Positions 54,864 through 62,847 of a stretch of DNA of 64,000 nucleotides are shown one piece after another. The position numbers and the translations under genes were made by a program. Under the pieces are notes generated by a model, which saw nothing but the letters and a program-made list of their open reading frames with translations, searched no databases and was not told the origin of the DNA. This stretch comes from DASTPP01 sp035762175 (GTDB taxonomy: Bacteria > Myxococcota_A > Polyangia > Polyangiales > Polyangiaceae), in contig DASTPP010000362.1 of assembly GCA_035762175.1 (NCBI GenBank), positions 1 through 64,000 on the forward strand. Reading direction: 5' to 3'. Position 1 is the stretch's first letter. The number at the start of each line of letters is the position of its first letter.

Positions 54864-55925
54864 TCAGTGGCCGCCCCCGGCGTGCCCGCCGGCCTCGAGC
54901 TCGGCCCGCACCTCCTCCGACTTGACCGCCTCGCTCTCGTGCATCTCGGCGCCTTGGGCGGCGACGACCGCCTCGAGCGCGGCGTCCGTCTCGGGTAGGC
55001 CCTTGACCTGGCGCCAGCGCGTCCAGCGGTCGTCGATCCAGCCGTGCATCTTCCAGAAGATGTAGTTCTCGTGGGTGAGGCTGAACTCGGCCAGGTTGAC
55101 GTCGCTGCGCGTGTTGCCCCACCGCTGGTGCAGCGTCGTGTCGTGCACCCCCGCCGACGGGTCGGCGTTCTGCGCCACCGGCGGCGTCAGCGGGCCGATC
55201 GCGTCGGCCGCGACGTAGCGGTTGGTCCAGATGTAGAGGCCGAGCTCGTCTTCGGTCGCGAAGCCCGCGAGGCCCGCGTCGCTCTCGAGCCGGTCGATGG
55301 CCGTGAGCGCGTCGGCCGACAGGTCGGTGCGGGCGGCGACCGGCACGAGCGGGCTCTGGCGCTCGCGCGGCACTTGCGGCCAGCCCCGCCAGAGCTCACC
55401 GTACGCGGGGAAGCGCTCGCGCAGCTCGCGGAACATGTGCCGGTGCATCGCGAGAAACTCGAGGCCGCTGCCCCGCACGCCCTGCGCCCGCTTGTCGAAG
55501 GGCCGGAAGCCGTCGGCCAGGTACTGCGCCCGCAGCGCCTCGCTCTGCATGTCCCAGAGCCGCTCTTTGTGCCAGCGGTCGTGCGCGTAACCCCAGGCCC
55601 GGCGCTGCATGTAGTCGCGCACCTCGGCCGGCACCGTGACGTCGCCGGCGGCGTTGCGCGGCAGGCCGAGGGCGTCCCAGGGGGCCAGGGCGCCGGCCGC
55701 GCCCCCGCCGCCCCCGCCGCCCCCGCCGCCCCCCTCGACGGCCGCGGCCCCGGCGGCGCCGCCCGCGTGTTGATGCGCGTCGGCCGGGCCCCCGCCGTCG
55801 TCGCCGTCGTCGCCGCACCCGGCGGCGAGCGCCGCCCCGAGCGCCAGCGCGCCGAGCGCCCCGGCCACCTCGCGCCCCAGCGCGCCGAGCGCGCCGAGCG
55901 CCCCGGTCACCTCGCGCCCCCTCAC
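54864..55925 (-). CDS. Tyrosinase-like candidate copper lipoprotein
   Basis: A 353-residue protein with a repetitive signal (GALGALGALGREVAGALGAL), lipobox Cys37, a Gly-rich linker and an alpha-helical domain. His-bearing segments resemble the two copper sites of tyrosinases: FLAMHRHMFRELRERFP (His161, His163), preceded by YAHDRWHK (His115, His119), and LTHENYIFWKMHGWIDDRW (His285, His294), compare HxxIDxxW. The order fits CuA then CuB, but spacing is unusual, so the call is tentative. It starts at GTG 55925, overlapping the dioxygenase stop (GTGA), and is the last gene of a five-gene operon. Confidence 0.6.
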   Translation of the reverse strand: MRGREVTGALGALGALGREVAGALGALALGAALAAGCGDDGDDGGGPADAHQHAGGAAGAAAVEGGGGGGGGGGGAAGALAPWDALGLPRNAAGDVTVPAEVRDYMQRRAWGYAHDRWHKERLWDMQSEALRAQYLADGFRPFDKRAQGVRGSGLEFLAMHRHMFRELRERFPAYGELWRGWPQVPRERQSPLVPVAARTDLSADALTAIDRLESDAGLAGFATEDELGLYIWTNRYVAADAIGPLTPPVAQNADPSAGVHDTTLHQRWGNTRSDVNLAEFSLTHENYIFWKMHGWIDDRWTRWRQVKGLPETDAALEAVVAAQGAEMHESEAVKSEEVRAELEAGGHAGGGH

Positions 55926-56518
55926 GGCGCCACCCCGCCCGCCGCGACGAGCACGAAGTCGAACGTGGCCTCGTCGGCGATGGCCTCGCCGTCACCCCAC
56001 TGCAGCTGCGCGAGCACGGGCTGGTAGCCGGGGGCGCTCACGTACCAGTGCACGTGGCGATCGAGGTTGGCGTACTTGCCGGGCTTGATCGTGCGGAACG
56101 AAAAGCCGCCGTCGGCCCCCGTCACCATCGACGCCCGAAAGTACTCTTCGTAGATGCCGAGACGGTTGGCGTGCCAGCGAACGATCGTCGCGCCGGCCAG
56201 GGGCGTGCAGTCGGGCGCGGTCACCTTGCCGCGCACGACGAGGCCGTCGCCGGTGTCGTATTTCTCTTCGGGCTCGCCGAAGAAGTAGGGGCCCTCGATG
56301 GGCGTGCGCGTGACCGGCTCGCACGCCGGGCTCTGCGCGCCGGCCCGGCGCGCCAGCCCGAAGGCCAGGCCGGCGCCGAGCGCGGCCGCGGCGCCGAGCG
56401 CTTCGCGGCGCCCGAGCGCCCGCGCGAGCGGCCGGCGGGCGGGCGTCGCCGCGATCGGCGCGGGCCCATGGTGCGGGATCTCGAGGCCGAGGGCCCCGGG
56501 GGTGACGATTCGCTTCAT
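55922..56518 (-). CDS. Intradiol ring-cleavage dioxygenase-like protein, exported
   Basis: A 198-residue protein with a signal (Arg-Arg at about 38, then ALGAAAALGAGLAFGLARRA, cleavage near AGAQS). The intradiol core is TPIEGPYFFGEPEEKYDTGD, LAGATIVRWHANRLGIYEEY, FSFRTIKPGKYANLDRHVHW. Fe ligands are Tyr123, Tyr149, His155 and His157. Protocatechuate-type dioxygenases use non-haem Fe(III) to cleave catechols; exported members are known in fungi and bacteria. It overlaps both neighbours (ATGA with the FG-GAP gene, GTGA with the tyrosinase-like gene), so it is translated with them. Confidence 0.88.
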   Translation of the reverse strand: MKRIVTPGALGLEIPHHGPAPIAATPARRPLARALGRREALGAAAALGAGLAFGLARRAGAQSPACEPVTRTPIEGPYFFGEPEEKYDTGDGLVVRGKVTAPDCTPLAGATIVRWHANRLGIYEEYFRASMVTGADGGFSFRTIKPGKYANLDRHVHWYVSAPGYQPVLAQLQWGDGEAIADEATFDFVLVAAGGVAP

Positions 56519-58218
56519 GGTAGCAAGCCCTTTCCGGAGATGACGTAAGCGGCCCCCGCGGCCTGGGCCGAGGGGGCGTTGCGGCCGCGCGCGGTGGCCA
56601 TCAGATCGGGCGTGCCGTCGCCGTCGAAGTCCTGGCCGCCGCGCACCACCTCGCCGAGCAAGTCGCCCCCGTTGCCCCCTTTCGCCGCGACGCGCTCGGC
56701 GCCGAGCGGCGCGCTCGCGCCGGCGGCGAAGGCCCGCCCTTTGACGAGGTAGACGCGTCCGGCCCCGGGCTCGACGCCGTCGCCGCCGGGCGCGCCGATG
56801 GCCAGCTCGTCGCGACCGTCGGCGTCGAGATCGCCGACGCGCCCGACGCCGAGCCCCGCGAAGTCGCCCGCCGTCGCCCCCACCAACGTCAGCGCGGACG
56901 GCGCGAGCGCCGCCTTGCCGGGCGCCGCGAGCGCCGCCCCGCCGGCCAGGACGTAGGCCCGGCCGGGGCCCCGCTCCGCCGCGCCCACCGTCGCCGTCCC
57001 GACCAGCACGTCGCGCGTGCCGTCGCCGTCGAAGTCGCCCGCCGACGTGAGCGCCATGCCCACCCGGCCGCCGGCGTCGGCGCCGTAAAGCAGCCGCCCG
57101 GTCGCGCCGGCGGCGAGCGCGCCCGCGAAGCGGCCCGCGCCGCCCGCGAACACGTACGCGGCGCCGGCGTCCTTGGCCCCCTCGTCGGCCCCGGGCGCTC
57201 CGACGCCGAAGTCCGCACGCCCGTCGCCGGTCACGTCGCCGAGCGCCGCGATGGACGAGCCGAAGGCGTCGTACGCGGCGTCGCCCCGTACGATCGCGTC
57301 GGCCTTCTCGAGGTTGAGCACGGTCGGGAACTCCGCCCGCGTCCGCCCGTACACCAGATAGACGGCGCCCGCCCGCGCCCCGCCCGACGGCCCGCGCGCG
57401 CGCGGTGCCCCGATGGCCGCCTCCGCGCGCCCGTCGCCGTCGAGATCGCCCACGCACCCGACCGTGAAGCCGGCGCCGTCGTACGCCCCCTCGCCCACGA
57501 ACGTGACGTCGGCCCGGCTGAGCCGCGCCGCGGCCGACGGCGCCCACGCCGACGAGAGCGCCGGCCCGCCAAACACGATGTACGCGCGGCCGGCGTTGTC
57601 GCCCGAGACCATCGCCTGCGTCTCGATGTCGTAGCGATCGCCGAAGGGCGAGCCCAGCAGCAGGTCGGCGTGCCCGTCGCCGTCGAAGTCGCAGGGGCCC
57701 GCCTCGGCGATCGATTGCCCGGCGTTGTGAAAGGTGAACTCGCCCGTCAAGAGCGCGTCCGGCGCCCCGGTAAGTCGCTCGCCGCGCAGGGGCCCGAAGA
57801 AGACCGCCACGCGCCCGCCGGCGCCGGCCGAGAGCGAAGCGACGGCGGCGTCGGCGGCGCCGTCGCCGTTGAGATCGCCGGCCGCGAGCAGCGAATAGCC
57901 CACCCAGTCGTAGCCCTCCGAGCCGCTCAGGGTCGCGAGGAGCGACGAGGCGATCTCGGGGGCCTTGCTCGCCGCCCCGGCCGCCCCGGCCGCCCCGGCC
58001 GCCCCCGCGCCCGCCGCCCCGCCGCCCGCGCCTGCCGCCCCGCCGGCCGCACCCACCGCGCCTGCGCCGCCGGCCGCGCCGCCGACCGCGCCCGCTGCGC
58101 CCGCCCCGCCGCCGCTCGAGCCGTCGTCGCAGGCCGCACCGTAGAGCACCGCCAGCGCGACGCCGGCCCCGGCGCCGAGGATTCCCCGCAACACGTTCGC
58201 CATGTTCTCGCCGGCCAT
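56515..58218 (-). CDS. FG-GAP (integrin-like beta-propeller) lipoprotein
   Basis: A 567-residue protein with a lipobox (AVLYGAAC, Cys30), a 60-residue Gly/Ala linker and about seven FG-GAP repeats, each with a calcium loop such as GDLNGDGAADAAV, CDFDGDGHADLLLG, GDLDGDGRAEAAIGAP. These form a surface propeller for binding. ATG 58218 is chosen over 58203 because GGGAGG sits at the correct distance. It ends in an ATGA overlap with the dioxygenase gene and starts four bases after the cytochrome gene. Confidence 0.9.
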   Translation of the reverse strand: MAGENMANVLRGILGAGAGVALAVLYGAACDDGSSGGGAGAAGAVGGAAGGAGAVGAAGGAAGAGGGAAGAGAAGAAGAAGAASKAPEIASSLLATLSGSEGYDWVGYSLLAAGDLNGDGAADAAVASLSAGAGGRVAVFFGPLRGERLTGAPDALLTGEFTFHNAGQSIAEAGPCDFDGDGHADLLLGSPFGDRYDIETQAMVSGDNAGRAYIVFGGPALSSAWAPSAAARLSRADVTFVGEGAYDGAGFTVGCVGDLDGDGRAEAAIGAPRARGPSGGARAGAVYLVYGRTRAEFPTVLNLEKADAIVRGDAAYDAFGSSIAALGDVTGDGRADFGVGAPGADEGAKDAGAAYVFAGGAGRFAGALAAGATGRLLYGADAGGRVGMALTSAGDFDGDGTRDVLVGTATVGAAERGPGRAYVLAGGAALAAPGKAALAPSALTLVGATAGDFAGLGVGRVGDLDADGRDELAIGAPGGDGVEPGAGRVYLVKGRAFAAGASAPLGAERVAAKGGNGGDLLGEVVRGGQDFDGDGTPDLMATARGRNAPSAQAAGAAYVISGKGLLP

Positions 58219-58222
58219 CGCC

Positions 58223-59071
58223 TCAGCCTCCCCCCGCGAAGCAACGCAGGATCGTCGCGATCTCGGGGCAGCTCGGGTCGAGACACGCAAAGCACGCGTC
58301 CGAGACCGGCGGGCCCATGCCCCCGCCCGGGCCGCCCCCGCCGGCACCTCCCCCGCCGGGGCCGCCCCCGCAGAGGGTGCCCGGGTTGGGCACGTCGATC
58401 GGGGCGAGCTCGCGCAAGAACGACACCAGCGCGGCGAGGCCGGCCTCATCGATCTGGGTCGCATCCCAGCGGGGCATGCTGGCGCAGAGCGCCGAGCCGT
58501 CGGCCGCCACGCCATCGCGGATGGCCGCCGCGATCTGGGCGTCCGTCCAGTCGCCGATGCCAGCCGCCTTCGAGGGCGTAATGTTCGGCCCGCTCGTCCC
58601 CTGTCCGAAGGCGCCGTGGCAGGTCGCGCAGCTGCGCTCTGCGTACAGCGCGGCGCCCGGCGAACTCGCCCCCCCTGCGCCCCCCGCCCCCGCCGGCCCG
58701 CCCCCGCCAGGCAGCGCGGCGAGCAGATCGGCGCAGGGGGTCGCGCACGAGGTCTGCACGCATTGAAAGAGTTGCCCCGGGTCACCGCCTCCCATCGGCG
58801 GGCCGTCCATTTTCATGATCGAGTCGCAGTCAATGGCGCCGCCCCCGCTCGCGCCGCCCGCGCCGGCGCCCACCCCGGCACCGCCTGCGACGCCCGCGCC
58901 GCCCGCGCCGACGCCCCCCCCCGAGCCCGCCGCCGCCGCGCCGCCCGCGCCCGAAGCGCCCGGCACCGCCGCGCCGTCGTCGTCGTCGCCGCAAGCGACC
59001 ACGAGGATGGGGCCGCCGCCGAGGACGGTGGCCAGAAACACAAAGAGGTTCGCTCTCGCTCGATGGTCCAT
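58223..59071 (-). CDS. Cytochrome c lipoprotein
   Basis: A 282-residue lipoprotein (ILVVAC, Cys27, then GDDDD) with a long Gly/Ala linker, a Cys-rich part (QCVQTSCATPCADLLAAL), then a class I cytochrome c with CATCH (SCATCHGAFGQGT), GPNITPSKAAGIGDWTDAQI and the axial Met in CASMPRWD. It carries electrons outside the cytoplasm. ATG 59071 is best placed to GGGAGAG. Second gene of the operon. Confidence 0.9.
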   Translation of the reverse strand: MDHRARANLFVFLATVLGGGPILVVACGDDDDGAAVPGASGAGGAAAAGSGGGVGAGGAGVAGGAGVGAGAGGASGGGAIDCDSIMKMDGPPMGGGDPGQLFQCVQTSCATPCADLLAALPGGGGPAGAGGAGGASSPGAALYAERSCATCHGAFGQGTSGPNITPSKAAGIGDWTDAQIAAAIRDGVAADGSALCASMPRWDATQIDEAGLAALVSFLRELAPIDVPNPGTLCGGGPGGGGAGGGGPGGGMGPPVSDACFACLDPSCPEIATILRCFAGGG

Positions 59072-59100
59072 TTCATTCTCTCCCATCCCGGGCCCGGGGC

Positions 59101-59182
59101 GTCTTTGGTTCGACGCCCGGGCCCCAAGTCACGCCCGCGGCGCCTTTGGTTCGACGCCGGGGCCCCAAGTCACGCCCGCAGC
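59101..59182. repeat. 41-bp tandem repeat spanning the upstream cytochrome gene's stop, 2 units
   Basis: 59101-59141 and 59142-59182 are about 90 percent identical, each with GCCCCAAGTCACGCCCGC. The TCA at 59170-59172 is the stop of the right-hand gene; a second copy of it lies at 59129. Confidence 0.92.
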
Positions 59183-59706
59183 GCTAACTTCGCGCCGCCC
59201 GCGATCCAGTCTTCGATGTCGATCCGGTCGCCCTCGGCGAAGGGGTAATTGCCGATTGGCATGCGCGCGCCGCAGTCGCCGCCCGCGCACGTTATGCCCC
59301 CGTAATCACCCCGCAGCTTGCGCACGAGAAAGCTCGCGTCCGGGTCGCCGGGCGCCACGATCCGCTCGCCCGGGGCGGCCTGCGAGCGGCCGCTCAGCAG
59401 CACCTCGCGCATCTCCTCGGCCGGCAGTCCCGAGAAGGAGAGCCCGCCCGAGCGCATGGTAGCGTCGTGGCAATCGCCGCACCCGATCGTCAGCACGACG
59501 TCGAGCTGGCGGACGGCGAATTCGGACGGCCCGACGGTCGCCTCGCTCGCCCCCGGCTCGGCGGGCGCGGCGTCGCCCCCTCCGCCACAGCCCGCGCCGA
59601 GGGCGAGCACGAGCGCGGCGATCGGCGCCAGCACGAAAGGAGCCCGACGCCCGTGCCTCTTCTGTGCCCGAGCCCCGCGTCCCCGCCCTCCGTCGTGATT
59701 GACCAT
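59170..59706 (-). CDS. Cytochrome c (planctomycete-type) lipoprotein
   Basis: A 178-residue protein with a basic N-terminus, a hydrophobic segment (FVLAPIAALVLALGAGC, Cys40), and a haem motif CGDCH (Cys76, Cys79, His80). The rest fits the planctomycete-type cytochrome c fold: SGGLSFSGLPAEEMREVLLS, LVRKLRGDYGGITCAGGDC, and an axial Met in ARMPIGNYPF. First gene of the operon that continues with the second cytochrome, FG-GAP, dioxygenase and tyrosinase-like genes; a repeat lies between it and the next. Confidence 0.88.
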   Translation of the reverse strand: MVNHDGGRGRGARAQKRHGRRAPFVLAPIAALVLALGAGCGGGGDAAPAEPGASEATVGPSEFAVRQLDVVLTIGCGDCHDATMRSGGLSFSGLPAEEMREVLLSGRSQAAPGERIVAPGDPDASFLVRKLRGDYGGITCAGGDCGARMPIGNYPFAEGDRIDIEDWIAGGAKLALRA

Positions 59707-60028
59707 GCACGCACCATGGCGGCCGCGCGTTGCTCGATTCTTTCCCGGATGTGACGAACTGTTAAGCGCGCCCGCCCCGCCCGAACCGCCCGGCCTGCCG
59801 CCGGCACCCGCGGCGACACGGCACGTGCGCGCCCGTCGCCGCCGGCCCGAGGGCTCGCCCCACCGCTCGCGAGCGGCGTCGCACCGCGCGCGCTGGCGGG
59901 CAAAGGCCCCCCCGAAGAGGGGCCGAGCCGGCCCCGAGGTCGGGCCCTGGGGGGCCGCGTCGGCGGGAAGGCGGGCCGGCGGTAAGGCCGATCCGCCCGG
60001 GGCCGGGCCGTGCTAAGCGGGCGGCGCC
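59707..60028. other. 322-base divergent intergenic region
   Basis: Divergent promoter region of the redox operon and the SpoA gene; no repeat, RNA or other signal seen beyond an AT patch (GATTCTTTCCC) near 59737. Confidence 0.5.
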
Positions 60029-60301
60029 ATGACCAGCGCGGTGCCCGAGACGGGCGACGATCTCGCCGATGCCCTCGCCGAAGCCCCCCTCGTCTTGCGC
60101 GTCGAGGTGGCCTCGGTTTCGTTGTCGGCGCGGGCCTGGGCCGAGCTCGCCGTGGGCGACGTCGTGACGACGGGCGTGCGCCTGGGCGAGGCGGCGGTGC
60201 TGCGGGCGGGCGGGGTGCCGGCGGCGCGCGGCGAGCTCTGCGTGGTCGACGGCGAGATCGCGGTTCGCATCGTCGAGAAGCGCGCCGGGGGGGCGACGTG
60301 A
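60029..60301 (+). CDS. FliN/SctQ-C-like SpoA domain protein
   Basis: A 90-residue protein made of a short N-terminal part and a SpoA domain (LRVEVASVSLSARAWAELAV, AAVLRAGGVPAARGELCVVD, GEIAVRIVEK). The ARAWAxL stretch and RGEL turn match the SpoA domain of the SctQ-like protein at 51317. FliN or the separately made SctQ C-terminal form dimerises to build the C-ring of export machines. It overlaps the next gene by four bases (GTGA). Confidence 0.78.
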   Translation: MTSAVPETGDDLADALAEAPLVLRVEVASVSLSARAWAELAVGDVVTTGVRLGEAAVLRAGGVPAARGELCVVDGEIAVRIVEKRAGGAT

Positions 60302-60879
60302 GGGGCGCGGCGCTCGGCCTCGCCCTTCTGCTGCTCGGCGGCTGCGGCTCGTCGTCCGACGGCACGGGCGCGGCCCCCGCGGGCTCGCCTTCGGGCGCCG
60401 CGGCCCCGGCGGCGGGCGCGGCGTCGGCGGCCGGGTCGGCCTCGGCGGCGGCCCCGGCGGCGTCGGCCGACGCGCCGCCCCTCGAGGGGGCGCCGGCCGC
60501 GGGCGCCTACGCGGGCTCGTACAAGGCCAAGGTCGGCGCGATGAACGAGGTGCCGAAAGAGGCCAAATCGAAGGCCTGGGCGGGCGACGCGGGCACCGAG
60601 GCGGTGGGCGAGGGCACGCTGAGCCTGACGGTGGTCTCGGGCAGGCGCGCGGTCGCGGGCGAGGCGAAGGGGCCGCTCGGCGATCAGCTGATCAACGGCG
60701 AGCTCGACGGCAAGATCTTGAAGGCCCGGGTCGACCCGGCCGACCCGAACGCCCCGGCGGCCATGACGGGCATCTTGGACGGCGCGTTCGAAGGCAACGG
60801 CTTCAAGGGCGTTTTGCGCGTGTCGGGCCGCAACGGCAACCTCGTGCGCGAGGCCGCCGTCACGCTGACGCGAAAGTAA
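60298..60879 (+). CDS. Lipoprotein of unknown function
   Basis: A 193-residue protein starting at GTG 60298 (overlap with the SpoA gene), lipobox Cys16 (LLLGGC), an Ala/Ser/Pro linker to about residue 70, then a beta-rich domain (YAGSYKAKVGAMNEVPKEA, GEGTLSLTVVSGRRAVAGEA, NGFKGVLRVSGRNGNLVREA). The domain is unrecognised. Overlap suggests expression with the SpoA protein. Convergent with the CPBP gene, nine bases from its stop. Confidence 0.78.
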   Translation: MRGAALGLALLLLGGCGSSSDGTGAAPAGSPSGAAAPAAGAASAAGSASAAAPAASADAPPLEGAPAAGAYAGSYKAKVGAMNEVPKEAKSKAWAGDAGTEAVGEGTLSLTVVSGRRAVAGEAKGPLGDQLINGELDGKILKARVDPADPNAPAAMTGILDGAFEGNGFKGVLRVSGRNGNLVREAAVTLTRK

Positions 60880-60888
60880 GCGCGCCCC

Positions 60889-61656
60889 TCAGACGAGGAC
60901 CCACACGTCGTAGAGCGCGTGGGTCCATACGGCGGGGGCGAAGCCGCGGAAGGCGAAGATGGCGGTGAAGGCGAGGCCGCAGACGGTGCGGAAGAGAAAG
61001 GGCTCGAGGGCGAAGGGCTCGGCCATGGGCCCGGTGTGGTGCCAGAGCGAGAAGGCGGCGGCGCAGGCGAGGGCCCAGCCGATCTTGACGAGCCAGGGGC
61101 GAAAGTCGTCGTCCATGGCGACGAGCAGGCGGGCGCCGACGCCGAAGAGCAGGACGCGAAAGGCGAGCTCTTCGTAGACGCCGGCGCCGCAGGACATGAC
61201 GAGCGCGGCCCAGGGCGAGGCGAGGGCCGCGGCGGGGGCGAGCGCGAGGGGGGCGCCGGCGGCGGGGGCGAGGGCGGCCGCGGGGCCTTGGGGGGCGACG
61301 GCGGCGGTGACGTAGCCGGCGGCCCAGCGCATGGCGACGGCGTAGACGGCGCCCTCGAGGGCGACGAGAACGAAGGTCTCCCAGCGGAACTTGTCGCGGT
61401 GGCCGATGGCGAGCAGGACGCCGGCGACGAAGACGCCGAGGGCGACGGTGAGGGCGAGGTAGGCGGCGCGGTTGAACTCGGCGAGCTCGGCGAGGCGCGA
61501 GGTGACGACGTCGGCGGCGTTGCGCAGGGGCAGAAAGGCGACGCCGACGTGGTAGACGACGAAGAGCGGGGCGGTGAGGGCGACGTCGGTGAGGGCGTCG
61601 GTGCGGCGGGCGCCGGCCGCGGGGCGGGCGGGCGCGAGGGCGGCCTGGGCGCTCAC
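60889..61656 (-). CDS. CPBP family intramembrane metalloprotease
   Basis: A 255-residue membrane protein with the CPBP (CAAX/bacteriocin-processing) motifs: GAGVYEELAFRVLLF (EExxxR), FSLWHHTGP (FxxxH) and WTHALYDVW (HxxxD). About seven to eight membrane segments. It may cleave a membrane protein or signal. The GTG 61656 start overlaps the prenyltransferase stop (GTGA), so the two are cotranslated. Confidence 0.88.
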   Translation of the reverse strand: MSAQAALAPARPAAGARRTDALTDVALTAPLFVVYHVGVAFLPLRNAADVVTSRLAELAEFNRAAYLALTVALGVFVAGVLLAIGHRDKFRWETFVLVALEGAVYAVAMRWAAGYVTAAVAPQGPAAALAPAAGAPLALAPAAALASPWAALVMSCGAGVYEELAFRVLLFGVGARLLVAMDDDFRPWLVKIGWALACAAAFSLWHHTGPMAEPFALEPFLFRTVCGLAFTAIFAFRGFAPAVWTHALYDVWVLV

Positions 61657-62708
61657 CCGACCCCCGGCTTGAGCTGATAAAGCAGCCAGAGCACGGCCAG
61701 CACCCAGGCGACGAGGTTGAGAATGAAGGGCACGTCGCGCAGCATCTCTTGCGTCGGCGACTCGGCCCTGGGCCGGTGCGTCACCAGGTAGAGAAAGCGC
61801 CCCATGCCCACGACGGGGAAGACGACCGTGGGCCAGAGCAGGCGGCTCTGAAAGAAGGCCTGGGTGTCCGGGTCGAGGGTGTAGAGGGTGTAGACGCCGA
61901 GGGTCGCGGCGCAGGTGAGGGCGAGCGCGGCGGTGAGGGCCGCGGGCGAGTAGGCCTCGAGGGCGGCGCGCTGCTTGGCGGCGCTGCCGGCCAGGGCCTG
62001 GGCGAGCTCGTGGCGCCGCTTGCCGAAGCCGAGGAAGAGGGCGAGCAAGGCCGTGCACACGAGGAGATAATCGCTCACCTTGACCGAGGTGGCCAAACCG
62101 CCGGCGACGACGCGCAGAACAAAGCCGGCGGCGATGCACATGACGTCGAGGTAGGCGATCTTCTTGAGGCGCAGCGAGTAGGCGACGTTCAGCCCGAAGT
62201 AGCCGAAGGCGGCGGCGGCGAAGCCGGGGCCGAGGGCGACGCCGCCGGCGAGCGAGGCGACGACGAGGCCGGCGGCGACGGCCTTGGCGAGGGGGATGGG
62301 CACCCGGCCCGAGGGGATGGGCCGCCGGCGCTTGACCGGGTGGGTGCGGTCGCCCTCGACGTCGACGAGGTCGTTCATCGTGTAGACCGCGCCGGCGAGC
62401 AGGCAGAAGACGGCGAAGGCCGAGGCGGCGCGCACGAGCAGCTCGACGCGGAAGATGTCTTTGGCGAAGAAGACCGGCGCGAGCACGAAGGTGTTCTTGA
62501 ACCACTGGTGCGGGCGCAAGGTCTTGACGACCCCGCCGAGGCGCCAGAAGACGCCGGGCCGGGCCGGCTCGGGCGGCGGCGGCAGCGACGAGAGAAAGGG
62601 GGGCGGCAGCGAGGCGGGGGTCGGGGCGTCCAGCGGGCCCGGGGGGCCGGGGGGCGGCGTCGGGCCGGTCGCGCCGTCGGATACCCCCTTAGGGAAGGGC
62701 GAAGACAT
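61653..62708 (-). CDS. UbiA-family decaprenyl-phosphate phosphoribosyltransferase-like protein
   Basis: The 351-residue protein has a Pro-rich N-terminal 55 residues, then a UbiA-type fold with the prenyl-substrate motifs TLRPHQWFKNTFVLAPVFFA and NDLVDVEGDRTHPVKRRRPI and the second Asp region (AYLDVMCIAAGFVLRVVAGG). This is the subgroup of DPPR synthases, which transfer phosphoribose to decaprenyl phosphate in arabinose-sugar biosynthesis in mycobacteria. In other bacteria the exact role is unclear. ATG 62708; divergent from phoH. Confidence 0.88.
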   Translation of the reverse strand: MSSPFPKGVSDGATGPTPPPGPPGPLDAPTPASLPPPFLSSLPPPPEPARPGVFWRLGGVVKTLRPHQWFKNTFVLAPVFFAKDIFRVELLVRAASAFAVFCLLAGAVYTMNDLVDVEGDRTHPVKRRRPIPSGRVPIPLAKAVAAGLVVASLAGGVALGPGFAAAAFGYFGLNVAYSLRLKKIAYLDVMCIAAGFVLRVVAGGLATSVKVSDYLLVCTALLALFLGFGKRRHELAQALAGSAAKQRAALEAYSPAALTAALALTCAATLGVYTLYTLDPDTQAFFQSRLLWPTVVFPVVGMGRFLYLVTHRPRAESPTQEMLRDVPFILNLVAWVLAVLWLLYQLKPGVG

Positions 62709-62847
62709 TAGTCGGGCGGGCTCTCGCGTCTCGGGCGTCGTCTCGGCGGCCGCGGCGGGCGGCGGGCGCGGGCGCCGTCGGCCTCGCCGGCAGCGTGGCC
62801 ACGGTCCGGGGGTGCCGTCAACCAACGAGTGGTATGCTTCGGGCCAC

